From NCBI GenBank assembly GCA_025361565.1, contig JANYKN010000116.1:1-64000 (forward strand): a stretch of 64,000 nucleotides of DNA, given 5' to 3'. Source of the DNA: Bacteroidota bacterium (GTDB lineage: Bacteria > Bacteroidota > Bacteroidia > Bacteroidales > NBLH01). Numbering within the stretch: the stretch's first letter is position 1; each line of letters opens with the position of its first letter. A program made the position numbers and the translations under genes. Below the pieces are notes generated by a model. The model made no database searches. It was not told where the DNA came from and saw only the letters and a program-made list of their open reading frames with translations. Shown here piece after piece: positions 38,301 through 47,042 of this stretch.

Positions 38301-39766
38301 AATAATGCAAAAGCAACAACTTGTGCCATGGGCCGGAACATTTTACCTTCAATGCCAATCAAGGCCATAATAGGCAAGTAAACAATCAGGATGATAATCT
38401 GACCGAAAGTGGCCGAACTCATCATGCGCTTGGCTGAGTCCAAAACATTCTCATCCATTTGCTGTTGCGATAGCCGCGAAATTCCCTGATGGTGATGTTT
38501 GCTCATTGATATTCGATGCACCACACTTTCCACAATAATTACTGCGCCATCCACAATCAATCCAAAATCGATAGCTCCAAGGCTCATCAAGTTGCCCGAA
38601 ACTCCAAAAAGATTCATCAGCGATAAAGCAAAAAGCATGGCCAGCGGTATTACCGAAGCTACAATAAGCCCTGCGCGAAGGTTTCCCAACAATAAAACCA
38701 GGATAAAAATAACAATTAATGCACCTTCTATCAGGTTTTTTGAAACGGTACCAATTGCTCTTCCAACCAAATCAGAACGGTTAAGGAACGGTTCTATTGT
38801 AACACCTTTTGGCAATGACTTTTGGATGGATTTTATACGTATTTCAACATTTTCAATAACCTCGTGTGCATTTGCCCCTTTCAACATCATAACCACACCA
38901 CCAACGGCTTCTGTGGTATCAACAACAAATGCACCATATCGGGTTGCACTTCCATATTGCACGGTTGCCAGGTCGCGGACTAAAACAGGAATACCCGAAG
39001 GATTATTTTTTACCACAATCTTTTCAATATCTTCCAATGATTTGACCAGCCCGATTCCACGGATAAAATAAGCGGTTGGCTTTTTATCAATATAAGCGCT
39101 ACCTGTATTCTCATTGTTTTTTTCGAGAGCCTGAAAAATATCAACTAGCGTGAGGTTCATACCTCGTAGCCTTTCCGGATTTACTGCAATCTCATATTGC
39201 TTAACAAAACCGCCATAACTGTTTATGTCAGCCACTCCTTGAGTACCAAGCATTTCACGACGGACAACCCAATCCTGGATTGTTCGCAATTCCATTGGAT
39301 TGTATTTCTTTTCCAGACCTTTATCAACAGCAAGTCGATATTGGTATATCTCACCCAGACCCGAAGAAATGGGTGCAAGTTCTATTTTTGCAAGGCCTGC
39401 AGGTATTGCTTCTTCTGCTTCTTTGAGACGTTCGCTAAGCTGTTGTCTTGCCCAATAAACGTCTACACCATCTTTAAATACAATGGTTATAACAGATAAG
39501 CCCAATCGTGAAATGGATCGGAGTTCGATAATATCAGGTATATTGGCTATTGCAACCTCTATGGGTGCAGTAATAAAACTCTCTACTTCCTGCACTGCCA
39601 ATGAAGGTGCAAGTGCAATTACCTGTACCTGGTTGTTGGTAATATCAGGTATTGCATCAATGGGCAAAGTGCTCAACGAATAGGTTCCCCACCCTATCAG
39701 AGCCACTAAAAATAAGCCAACAATAAATTTATTCTTTATTGAAAAATGAATGATACGTTCTATCAT
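35375..39766 (-). CDS. CusA/CzcA-type heavy-metal RND pump fused to a TolC-type outer-membrane domain
   Basis: The protein has 1463 residues. Residues 1-1040 are a complete HME-family RND pump, with the metal-family TM4 motif DFGLIVDGAVIIVES (near 405) and a second duplicated half with GVGFIALFGVAVLNG (near 945). From Met1048 a new signal-peptide-like segment (MKALSILVLLTTGLSFFNEAKAQ) starts a TolC-like outer-membrane efflux domain (LKEAVQMALDSNLAIRSS onward, to the end), all in one frame. Such CusA-TolC fusions occur in Bacteroidota. The ATG at 36625 could also be used as a separate start. The pump would export Cu/Ag or Zn/Co/Cd-type ions; which one is not evident. The operon continues with the adaptor. 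Confidence 0.93.
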   Translation of the reverse strand: MIERIIHFSIKNKFIVGLFLVALIGWGTYSLSTLPIDAIPDITNNQVQVIALAPSLAVQEVESFITAPIEVAIANIPDIIELRSISRLGLSVITIVFKDGVDVYWARQQLSERLKEAEEAIPAGLAKIELAPISSGLGEIYQYRLAVDKGLEKKYNPMELRTIQDWVVRREMLGTQGVADINSYGGFVKQYEIAVNPERLRGMNLTLVDIFQALEKNNENTGSAYIDKKPTAYFIRGIGLVKSLEDIEKIVVKNNPSGIPVLVRDLATVQYGSATRYGAFVVDTTEAVGGVVMMLKGANAHEVIENVEIRIKSIQKSLPKGVTIEPFLNRSDLVGRAIGTVSKNLIEGALIVIFILVLLLGNLRAGLIVASVIPLAMLFALSLMNLFGVSGNLMSLGAIDFGLIVDGAVIIVESVVHRISMSKHHHQGISRLSQQQMDENVLDSAKRMMSSATFGQIIILIVYLPIMALIGIEGKMFRPMAQVVAFALLGAAILSLTYVPMASALFLSKNTQHKRNFSDKLMDWFHKVFNPMIAFALKRKLLVSILAIGLFIFSLLLFNSLGGEFIPQLEEGDLAAGVITLQGGSLTNTVEMVEKANKILLDNFPEIKHTVCKIGAGEIPTDPTPMETGDYIITLKDKSEWTSTKDRLELIEKMEEKLVVLAGVKFEFQQPIQMRFNELMSGSKQDIAVKIFGDDLNILSEKAANVEKIIQSIEGVEDINVEKVTGLAQVQVEFNRDRLAQYGLSIDDVNIVLRSAFAGSQAGVVFDEEKRFGLVVRLDKDYRQSLDDVKNLSVALPNGGQIPFEQIANIEIKSGPAQVSRENTKRRITIGFNVRNRDVQSVISEVTEKIDKQGKLPTGYYVMYGGQFQNLEAAKARLSIAVPVALLLIFVLLYFTFNSVKQSLLIYTAVPMSAIGGIFALWLRDMNFSISAGVGFIALFGVAVLNGIVLIAEFNRLEKEGIMDITERVLKGLHIRLRPVIMTAAVASLGFLPMALSTSAGAEVQKPLATVVIGGLISATFLTLIILPVFYIIFSSREFKFSFKQKSMKALSILVLLTTGLSFFNEAKAQQPITVNLKEAVQMALDSNLAIRSSVYSVDVQKSLRGASWDIPKTSIDGQFGQFNSYSKDNSFTISQSFNFPTVYINQKKIANATIKSSEWQLKASQLEISTQVKQVYWQLAYLYSKQKLFIWQDSLYTGFMKAAELRAKIGETNRLEMINARSQCMEMKNRLQEVKADLIIFNQKLQTLLNTQLTINTFDTLLRRIEFLPISDSSELSGNPALGYMQQQVEVSYFEKKLERSRLMPDFNIGYFSQTMQGVQEVNGIPRTFGINDRFTGIQAGITIPLWFIPYRSKTKSAKIKEQVAQTNVSYYSKSLLGNYQALLSEYEKYNNSVNYYEKQAIPEADIIIDQATRSYKAGAMDYLDYILNLGRALEIKQNYLDAMNNYNQTIINIDFITGKIF

Positions 39767-39910
39767 AATAAATTTGAAAATTTGAAAATGAAAAATTCGA
39801 AGATTGGCAATTACTTATAGAAATTTCAATAAATACTTAGAAATCAGGAAATAAAGCGATCTCCCAAATATTTAAACACTGAAATAATTAAAAAGTAAAA
39901 GAAAACTGGA

Positions 39911-40222
39911 TTATACTAATTTAGGCGGTTGCCAAATAGATGTAAATATTGATGAAACGTAATCAGTAAAATATTGGGTAAAATGATTTTGATCGAGTGA
40001 AAAGGAATTGAAATGAAGATTAAAATCCTGATAAAGAACTGGTGAAACGCAACAATCGCATGTGCAAAATGGCGAACAATGATCAATGCCGCTAGAGCGA
40101 TCAGTCGATGTTTTTTGAAATTCTTCTGATTTATTTGATGTATCAATCCCATGAACGTCAATGCATGGAACTGCAGTGAGAGCCAAAATGTAAAGGGATA
40201 ATATGACAGTAAAAAATTTCAT
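39911..40222 (-). CDS. Small Cys/His-rich secreted protein, DUF6660-like
   Basis: This 103-residue protein has a short N-terminal hydrophobic segment (about 1-18). It has a cysteine-rich centre, GIDHCSPFCTCDCC (about 45-58), and a C-terminal hydrophobic/aromatic tail ending SIFTSIWQPPKLV. Four cysteines in six residues with a nearby histidine make a good soft-metal binding site. It lies directly upstream of the Cus/Czc-type pump, in the same direction. Proteins of this size and type (DUF6660) recur next to such pumps in Bacteroidota; a role as a periplasmic metal sensor or carrier is inference. A TATATTTG box at 40241-40234 could serve as a -7 element almost at the start codon. Confidence 0.7.
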   Translation of the reverse strand: MKFFTVILSLYILALTAVPCIDVHGIDTSNKSEEFQKTSTDRSSGIDHCSPFCTCDCCVSPVLYQDFNLHFNSFSLDQNHFTQYFTDYVSSIFTSIWQPPKLV

Positions 40223-40311
40223 AAATCAGTGTGCAAATATATAAGATAAATGCTTTTGAAGTGATGATTTATGGAAAAATTTATCAATTATAAGTGCTTT
40301 AAATAATCAAT

Positions 40312-41277
40312 TTATTTTTTCCAGTTAGCAGTCCATTTTTTCTGTTCTTCTGCACTAAGAAAAGTCCAGGCAACAATTCGGCTTATTTTATTTCCCTGTC
40401 CCATTGGTATTGTTTTTACTTCAACAGCTTTTGCTTCTGTAAGTGCTTCATATATACTTTTAAGATTGGATTGATTTGATATTAAAGTAGAAAACCAAAA
40501 ACAAGAAGTTGAGAATTGCTTGCTTTGAAGGATCATGTCGCGAACAAATTTTTTCTCTCCACCTTCGCACCACAACTCATTATTTTGTCCTCCAAAATTA
40601 AGAATTGGGTTGGTTATTTTTTTATTCTTTAAATTGCTTACTTTTCTCAAAGCCAACGATTTGGCTTCTTTAGCAGATGCATGAAACGGAGGATTACAAA
40701 TTGTCAAATCGAAATATTCATTTTTTTGAATAATCCCATTAAAAATATCCGTTGATTTATTTTGAAATCTGATTTCAACCTTTTCTTTTAATACAGGATT
40801 CGATTCTATAATATTTTTTGAAGATTCTAGGGCAACCGAATCGATATCTGAACCAACAAATGACCAGCCATATTCTTTATTTCCAATAATAGGATAAACA
40901 CAGTTCGCGCCAACGCCAATATCGAGACACTTTATCTTAATACCAGTTGGTATTTTTCCATAGTTTTTGCTGCCAAGCAAATCTGCTATATGATGCATAT
41001 AATCTGCTCTTCCAGGAATTGGCGGACATAAATAATCTTTAGGAATATCCCAACTTTCGATGTCATAATAATGCTTCAACAAGGCCTTGTTCAACATTTT
41101 TACTGCTTCCGGATTCGAGAAATCAATGGATTCATCGTTGTAAATATTTAATATTACAAATTGAGCCAAATCAGCACAACTTCCGATAAGTTGTTTGAAA
41201 TCATATCGCTCACGATGTTTGTTTCGGGGATGTAATTTTGATTTTTCTTTTGGATGTTCTCTCTTTTCAGGAAGCAT
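40312..41277 (-). CDS. rlmF: 23S rRNA (adenine1618-N6)-methyltransferase
   Basis: This 321-residue protein shows the RlmF/YbiN pattern. It has a basic start (HPRNKHRERYDF, about 17-28) and LLKHYYDIESWDIPKDYLCPPIPGRADYMHH (about 67-97). Then come the SAM site LDIGVGANCVYPIIG (about 118-132), WSFVGSDID, and the catalytic NPPF motif (TICNPPFHAS, near 212). It methylates A1618 of 23S rRNA. It stands alone between small hypotheticals and the metal-efflux genes, and nothing in the sequence suggests a specialised role here. Confidence 0.93.
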   Translation of the reverse strand: MLPEKREHPKEKSKLHPRNKHRERYDFKQLIGSCADLAQFVILNIYNDESIDFSNPEAVKMLNKALLKHYYDIESWDIPKDYLCPPIPGRADYMHHIADLLGSKNYGKIPTGIKIKCLDIGVGANCVYPIIGNKEYGWSFVGSDIDSVALESSKNIIESNPVLKEKVEIRFQNKSTDIFNGIIQKNEYFDLTICNPPFHASAKEAKSLALRKVSNLKNKKITNPILNFGGQNNELWCEGGEKKFVRDMILQSKQFSTSCFWFSTLISNQSNLKSIYEALTEAKAVEVKTIPMGQGNKISRIVAWTFLSAEEQKKWTANWKK

Positions 41278-41313
41278 ATCAATTAATTCAGCAGCTTTGA
41301 ATTGTATTTTAGA

Positions 41314-41736
41314 TCAGATTAATTTTCGCTCCGCTTCAGCAATTGGCAAGTCATTGATAGATGCATTTCTTTTTACAATTAATCCATTTCCGTCAAACTC
41401 AAGCAGTTCATTTCCATAGCTATGATACCATTGACCATTGCAGTTGTGCCATTCACATTCAAAACTTATAGCCATTCTATTATTTCTAAAACCCCATAGT
41501 TTTTTAACGAGTTTGAAATCCAATTCCTTTTTCCATTTCTTTATTAGAAAATGCTTTATTTCTTCCTGCCCGTTTATAAATTCGGTTCTATCTCTCCAAT
41601 CTGAATCAATTGTACAAGCAGAACAAACTTTCTCAGGATCTTTTGCATTCCAATAATTTTCTGATATTTGAACAATTTTTACCGCAGATTCCATTGTGAA
41701 TGGAGGTAAAATAATACGTTCCTCTTCAATTTTCAT
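41314..41736 (-). CDS. DUF1348/SnoaL-like NTF2-fold protein
   Basis: This 140-residue protein contains the DUF1348 pattern SENYWNAKDPEKV, DSDWRDRTEFINGQEEIKHFL (near 49), WKKELDFKLVKKLWGF (near 71) and ISFECEWHNCNGQWYHSYGNE (near 92-112). These are NTF2/SnoaL-fold proteins of unknown function, often stress-related or detoxifying by guess only. It starts 37 bases upstream of the RlmF gene and has no other recognisable partner. Confidence 0.8.
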   Translation of the reverse strand: MKIEEERIILPPFTMESAVKIVQISENYWNAKDPEKVCSACTIDSDWRDRTEFINGQEEIKHFLIKKWKKELDFKLVKKLWGFRNNRMAISFECEWHNCNGQWYHSYGNELLEFDGNGLIVKRNASINDLPIAEAERKLI

Positions 41737-41775
41737 TTGAGGTATTTTGCAATGTGTTTACATCGAAATTAATCC

Positions 41776-42309
41776 TTACCTGTCTTTTTTTGAGTCAGGC
41801 CAATCAAAAGAAACAAATTCATTTTTATTGACCAGATCTTTGCAGAGAAGTTTGAATTTGTGTTTCATTTTTTTAACTATTTCTACATCAAATTCCCACA
41901 CAGTTCCTTCTTGCAAACAACTTACTTTATCCCCGTAAACATCAGCAACTAAGGCATATGGATGTGTATTTCCAATAGAAGATCGGATTAACATTCCTTT
42001 ATCAAATACATAATTTTGAATGGTTGGAAAATCTGATCTGCTAATTCCAAAACGTTTCCAATTGCTATTGTAACTATCCAAATAGGAAATTAAATTACCG
42101 ATTACCAATGTTTTACTTAAAAAGGCAACTTTGTCTGCAAGCTTTAATAATCGTACTTGTTTTGTTTTATGACTTGTTAAAATAAACTCTTCCCAATCAG
42201 GATATTTCTCATCAATCTTTCTGATAAATTCTTGTATCTCTTTTGGTTGATTTTCAATCGAAATAATTTTACCATTACTTGTACTAATATCAATTTTTAT
42301 CTTCATCAA
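41776..42309 (-). CDS. Conserved-looking hypothetical protein
   Basis: This 177-residue soluble protein has no signal peptide or membrane segment. It has a mixed alpha/beta look, with a short tryptophan-containing segment (YPDWEEFIL) and a central region rich in LLKLADKVAFLSK. I recognise no family. It has the same strand and direction as the DUF1348 gene, with 39 bases between them. The 292 bases upstream (42310-42601) hold no gene; a TATGTTTG box (42449-42442) resembles a -7 element but has no matching -33. Confidence 0.55.
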   Translation of the reverse strand: MMKIKIDISTSNGKIISIENQPKEIQEFIRKIDEKYPDWEEFILTSHKTKQVRLLKLADKVAFLSKTLVIGNLISYLDSYNSNWKRFGISRSDFPTIQNYVFDKGMLIRSSIGNTHPYALVADVYGDKVSCLQEGTVWEFDVEIVKKMKHKFKLLCKDLVNKNEFVSFDWPDSKKDR

Positions 42310-42601
42310 GCCTTTTTTTCAATTAATCCTTTGGTTATCATTTGATTATTATAATTCATATTTTAACACTCTATTGATATATGAAAGCTTTATCCCATCT
42401 ATAAATCATTCAAAATTACAAATTGATGCATAACTGCATTTCAAACATAAATATTGCTTTTCGGTCCTTAAATTTCGGTGTACAAGATAGTATTATATTG
42501 CTAAAACTCTATACCTTAATGCCAATTTATTACAGAAGTGTATAATATATTTTGAAAATAAATGAATTTCTAATATTAATTTGGCTTCTAGTTTAACTTA
42601 T

Positions 42602-44044
42602 TTAAAACGACAACGTTAAAATATGCTTTCTTTCGTTATAAACCTTAATTATCAATTCACCAAAAAGCGTATTGGCCCATGCAAACCATGAACGGTTAAA
42701 ATCTGCAGGATTGTCTTTATGAAAAGCTTCATGCATAAATCCTTTACCGGCATGGGTTATCTTTAACATGGTAAGGCAATGTATGATTTCTGCATCATCG
42801 GTACTTGTCATGGCTCTGAGGATGATACCCATTGGCCATATTTTTTCTTTGCCTGTGTGAGGGCTGGCTTGGCCTTCAGCAACTTTTCCTTTCAGAAAAT
42901 ATGGATTTGAATCGCTCAACAAAAATTTACGTGTATTTTTATACAATGCATCTTCAGCCTTGTGGGCACCTAAATAGCTTAACGACATCAATGACGGCAC
43001 ATTGGCATCGTCCATAAATAATTTGTTCCCAAAACCATCAACTTCGTAGGCATATATTTGACCGAATTCAAGATGTTCAGATATAGCGAACTTCTTAATT
43101 GCTTCTTCAATTTCCTGAGCAAAACTGTTGCATTCGTTTGCAAACTCTTTATCATTCAAAACATTTTTATAAATCTCTGCAAGCTGACGAAGCGAAACGT
43201 CTGCAAAAATATTTGAAGGAATCAAAAATGGAAAAATAGTAGCATCGTCTGATGGACGGAACATTGAGCAAATAAGCCCAATTGGTTTAACGGGATTTCC
43301 TGTACCACCAAAAGTTGGCGAATCAATGGTGTTGGTCCCCATCCTTACAAAATAATATGGAGAAGTTCCGTCCTTACGTTGTTCGGTTCGGAAAGTTTGC
43401 ACTATTAAATGCATGGCTTTGTCCCAATCTTTATCGAATATCGATTTGTCGCCACTGATTTTATAGTAATTATATGCAAGCCTTATAACATAACACAAAG
43501 AATCAATTTCCCATTTTCGCTCATGAACACCTTGAATTGGACTTGGCTTATCACTTTTCCACTCCGATTCCTTAGTCAAATCTTTGTAAAACGCATTGGC
43601 ATAAGGATCTTTCAAAACACATTTCACCTGCCTGTTAACCAAACCATGTATTAAATCAGCAATTTTTTTGTCCTTTTTAATTAATGGCATATACGGCCAT
43701 ACTTGTGCTGTGGAATCACGTAACCACATGGCGTCAATATCGCCAGTAATTACAAATGTATCGGGCCGTCCATCAATTATTTCGTAATCTATTGTAGTAT
43801 CAAGGGTATTGGGATAACAATTCTCAAACATCCATGCCAATTCTTTGTCCAATATATTTGATTTAACTTCATTTATCAGCATTTCAACTGAATCAGAGAT
43901 AAAAGTTCTTTTTCCCTTTGGTGGGCGGTTCGTTGGAAAATCATCTTTAAATTTAAAGATTTCCGATGGCAAAATTGAATGTGGTAAAACGGTAATGCCT
44001 GCTAGTGCAATACTGTTCTTTATGATAAATCTTCGTCTATCCAT
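42602..44044 (-). CDS. GH125 family exo-alpha-1,6-mannosidase (DUF1237)
   Basis: This 480-residue protein begins MDRRRFIIKNS, a twin-arginine-type or ordinary signal followed by a hydrophobic stretch (about 12-25). It has the GH125 pattern: FVITGDIDAMWLRDSTAQVWPYM (about 97-119), QGVHERKWEIDSLCYVIRLAYNYY (near 172), FGGTGNPVKPIGLICSMFRPSDDATIFPF (near 245) and HEAFHKDNPADFNRSWFAWANTLFGELI (near 440). The Asp and Glu in these motifs are the expected catalytic acids. It removes alpha-1,6-linked mannose from N-glycan or fungal-type mannan in the periplasm. It lies alone, without SusCD. Confidence 0.9.
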   Translation of the reverse strand: MDRRRFIIKNSIALAGITVLPHSILPSEIFKFKDDFPTNRPPKGKRTFISDSVEMLINEVKSNILDKELAWMFENCYPNTLDTTIDYEIIDGRPDTFVITGDIDAMWLRDSTAQVWPYMPLIKKDKKIADLIHGLVNRQVKCVLKDPYANAFYKDLTKESEWKSDKPSPIQGVHERKWEIDSLCYVIRLAYNYYKISGDKSIFDKDWDKAMHLIVQTFRTEQRKDGTSPYYFVRMGTNTIDSPTFGGTGNPVKPIGLICSMFRPSDDATIFPFLIPSNIFADVSLRQLAEIYKNVLNDKEFANECNSFAQEIEEAIKKFAISEHLEFGQIYAYEVDGFGNKLFMDDANVPSLMSLSYLGAHKAEDALYKNTRKFLLSDSNPYFLKGKVAEGQASPHTGKEKIWPMGIILRAMTSTDDAEIIHCLTMLKITHAGKGFMHEAFHKDNPADFNRSWFAWANTLFGELIIKVYNERKHILTLSF

Positions 44045-44154
44045 ATTACATATTTTGGTTTAGTGCATTGAACTTTTACAGCTATCAGTTAGAAAAAACT
44101 ATAAAATTAAAATTTGAACAATAAGCTAAATTCTAGTTTTTATTCAACAATTTT

Positions 44155-44832
44155 TTATTTTTCTGAAATTGAAACCTTCATCAGTTCCTTAACTTTATTG
44201 ATAATTTCAATTCTTTGAGTTTCTGTAAGTTCATTTAAATTAAATTGATATCTTTTATCCTGATCTTCCGGAATTGATGTTTCATTAATCATAGTACCAT
44301 AATTAATCTTTACATTGTTTGCCTTTTCGTATCCATTTATATAATTGAGTACTACATTTTCACGCTCTTTATTTTGTCCATAAAGCATTATTCCCAATGT
44401 AAGATAATTGTATTGAGGCTCATAATATAAGTTGGCTCGAACTATTGCCATTTTGTTTTTGTCAACAAACATTTTTATTAGATTATTTAAAAATATCTGT
44501 TCTTCTAAAATTGGCAAACTACTAACATCCATATAAACAAACTGCTCTCCTTCTCTTCCCCACCTATGCTTTTCGTAATCAATTGTAATTTTAAATTGCT
44601 TTTGAACCTTGTTGATATAATTAAATAATTCATCTTCGGCATCATTATTTGTACCTTGTCCAATACTATAAAAATCCACTGAAATATTAAAATAATGGAT
44701 CATCTGCTTTTCATTTTCATTTATTGAATTGTTCTGAACCTTTTCTATAATTGGTTGAAAAACAAATAATATTATTGATAAATAAGCTAAAGGTTTACTT
44801 TGTGTCATTGAATTTAATATATTTCGAGACAA
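44155..44832 (-). CDS. Hypothetical membrane-anchored protein
   Basis: This 225-residue protein has a single N-terminal hydrophobic segment (about 15-30), which may be a signal anchor. It also has a soluble part with two similar alpha/beta stretches (about 45-115 and 125-190) that could be a duplicated domain. No family is recognised. The first ATG gives eight residues before MTQSKPL, which could be the real start. It stands between the GH125 gene and the divergent WG/FISUMP gene. Confidence 0.5.
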   Translation of the reverse strand: MSRNILNSMTQSKPLAYLSIILFVFQPIIEKVQNNSINENEKQMIHYFNISVDFYSIGQGTNNDAEDELFNYINKVQKQFKITIDYEKHRWGREGEQFVYMDVSSLPILEEQIFLNNLIKMFVDKNKMAIVRANLYYEPQYNYLTLGIMLYGQNKERENVVLNYINGYEKANNVKINYGTMINETSIPEDQDKRYQFNLNELTETQRIEIINKVKELMKVSISEK

Positions 44833-44968
44833 TTCTATGAATTGAATTTGTGGATGTTAGGGTTAAAATTTTCATTTTTAGTGAAACTTTGTTCAATCAA
44901 CTTATACTTTATTTTGATAAAAATATACAATTTACATATTGCAAAATCATTTTACTGCAAATTATTTG

Positions 44969-44976
44969 TAAATTTG
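44969..44976 (+). promoter_or_regulatory. Candidate -7 promoter element
   Basis: TAAATTTG fits the Bacteroidota TAnnTTTG element. The -33 region has no clear TTTG, so it is only suggestive. Transcription would begin near 44983, just before the ATG at 44999. Confidence 0.35.
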
Positions 44977-44998
44977 GTTAAACCCAATTTTAAATGAT

Positions 44999-46843
44999 AT
45001 GAAAAAAATTATTCTTTCCTTATTTATTCTAATGGCATCTACTTTAACCTCAAAAGCGCAAAAAATAGAAATATTAAAAGATAAGGATTCATTTTCTTTA
45101 ATCGATAATTCTGGTAAAACGCCAGTAACATCACAGTATCCTGATTTGTATCGTTGTTCCTACTCTCCTGGATATGTGATTGCTGAAAAAGAAATTCCTT
45201 CGTTGGTAAATCTGATAACAGGAAATATTATTGAATTGGCTGAAACAACAGAATACTTGAAGATCAATTCCGACACTTCTTTTCTTGACGATAAAGATTA
45301 TATCAGGTTTCAATCTAAAAAGAAAATTGGACTTTTAAAGTTCCCCGAAAAGATAATTTTGCAAGCAGAATATGACGAAATAATTCCACAAGCTGATAAC
45401 AGGTCATTCTTTATTGTAAAAAAAGGGAAAAACTATCAGATGTATAATCCAATTACCAGCAAATTTTCTAAACCTTTTCAAATTGCAAAATCTACCAACT
45501 TAAATTTAGACAATGGACTTTGTTATTTGCCAGAAAAGGAAGCGTTTTTTGTTATGGCTGATGGAAATCCAACCGTAATGAAAACAGATGGAACCCAATA
45601 TACACTTGACAAATCATACAATCATGGAGTAGATTTAAATGAGGAAGGATTATCTATGATACCGTGCATGCAAAATGGGAAATATGGTTTTATTGATGCT
45701 TTTGCCAACATAGTTATACCTTTTAAATATGAAGAAATAAAGGCTTTTGACAATATATATATTGTTAAATTGAATGGAAAATATGGTTTAATAGACCAAT
45801 CAACAAATGAAATTATTCCTTGTGTTTTTGACAAACTAGTTTTCGATAAAGAGGCATTTATGATTGGTACAAAAGAAGGAAAAACAGTTGTATTCAACGA
45901 AGGCGGTTATTTAAGTGATCAATTGATGATTATTATAGAAAACAACAAATATGGTTTTGCAACGGAAGATCAAAAAATAAAAATTGCTTGCGATTATGAT
46001 GCTGCACTAAATTTTAATACTAGTTGTGCAGCAGTAAAAAAAGATGGAAAATGGGGTTTTATTTTACCAACCGGTTATAAACTGATCGATTTTCAATTTC
46101 AAGATGCAAAATCCTTTGAATACTTTGGCCTGGCTCCGGTTAAATTAAACAAAAAATGGGGTTTCATCGATTACTATGGCAAATTTGTATTTGATCCAAC
46201 TTACGATTCCATCCAAAACATTGAAGAACATACTTATCATCTTTTTAAAGATGGCGTAATTTATACACTTAACACAGATAAAAAAATAACATTTTTTTCA
46301 GTTCTAACTCAAAAGGAAAATTTTACGGATTTACGAGATGGAAAATCCTACCAAAGTGTAAAAATTGGAAACCAAACATGGATGGCTCAAAACCTGAATT
46401 TTAAAACTGATGAATCATATTATTATGAAAACAAAGCAGAGAACGGAATAAATCACGGACTTTTATATACCTGGAAGGCAGCATTAACAGCTTGTCCGGC
46501 AGGCTGGCATTTACCGACAGATGGTGATTGGCAAATTTTGGAAAAAACATTGGGTATGCCCGAAGAAGAACTGAATAGTACAGATTATAACAGAGGCTCC
46601 AAACAAGCAACAATGCTAAAATTGGGTGGCAGCAGTGGCCTGGATATTATAATGAGTGGATTTAGGCACGGATATGATAATAATTTTTATAAACTGGATG
46701 ATGTCTGCATCATTTGGTCGTCGACTCCAACCAATGAAGGCTTTGCATATACACGTTCATTCTTCCCAAATTCGGATATAGTGAACCGCGATGCCAATAC
46801 TTATGTGAAATATGCATTACCAGTGAGGTGTATTAGGGATTAG
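44999..46843 (+). CDS. WG-repeat protein with C-terminal FISUMP domain
   Basis: This 614-residue secreted protein (signal peptide to about residue 21, ending near SKAQK) has several WG/YG repeats over about 60-420, for example GKYGFIDAFANIVIPFKYEEI, GKYGLIDQSTNEIIPCVFDKL and KKWGFIDYYGKFVFDPTYDSI. From about 440 it has a FISUMP domain (DLRDGKSYQSVKIGNQTWMAQNL, TAWCPAGWHLPTDGDW-like, terminal LPVRCIRD). WG repeats are thought to form a beta-rich binding surface and FISUMP domains occur in surface proteins; neither function is settled. The combination suggests a surface or periplasmic binding protein. Confidence 0.8.
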   Translation: MKKIILSLFILMASTLTSKAQKIEILKDKDSFSLIDNSGKTPVTSQYPDLYRCSYSPGYVIAEKEIPSLVNLITGNIIELAETTEYLKINSDTSFLDDKDYIRFQSKKKIGLLKFPEKIILQAEYDEIIPQADNRSFFIVKKGKNYQMYNPITSKFSKPFQIAKSTNLNLDNGLCYLPEKEAFFVMADGNPTVMKTDGTQYTLDKSYNHGVDLNEEGLSMIPCMQNGKYGFIDAFANIVIPFKYEEIKAFDNIYIVKLNGKYGLIDQSTNEIIPCVFDKLVFDKEAFMIGTKEGKTVVFNEGGYLSDQLMIIIENNKYGFATEDQKIKIACDYDAALNFNTSCAAVKKDGKWGFILPTGYKLIDFQFQDAKSFEYFGLAPVKLNKKWGFIDYYGKFVFDPTYDSIQNIEEHTYHLFKDGVIYTLNTDKKITFFSVLTQKENFTDLRDGKSYQSVKIGNQTWMAQNLNFKTDESYYYENKAENGINHGLLYTWKAALTACPAGWHLPTDGDWQILEKTLGMPEEELNSTDYNRGSKQATMLKLGGSSGLDIIMSGFRHGYDNNFYKLDDVCIIWSSTPTNEGFAYTRSFFPNSDIVNRDANTYVKYALPVRCIRD

Positions 46844-46868
46844 AGGTACTAATGAATTTAAAGATCCG

Positions 46869-46903
46869 GCCACAAAGATAAATTTTTTGTGGCTGTTTTT
46901 TAA
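46869..46903 (+). terminator. Intrinsic terminator after the WG/FISUMP gene
   Basis: GCCACAAA (46869-46876) pairs with TTTGTGGC (46886-46893), followed by a T-rich run. It begins 25 bases after the stop at 46843. Confidence 0.7.
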
Positions 46904-47042
46904 TTTTGCAAAACCAATACAAACAATAGGTTTTATTATAAGATTTTTATATACACCTTTGGTATTCGCTTTAGTTGTTAATGCAACCAAAGCCTCATAA
47001 ATCAGGACTATTAAATTAATAGTCAAGTTTTGAATTTATAAA

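Noticed and set aside
38499-39071. 190-codon open frame on the plus strand
   Set aside because: It lies antisense within the CusA-like gene and reads as a low-complexity shadow without family motifs or upstream signals.
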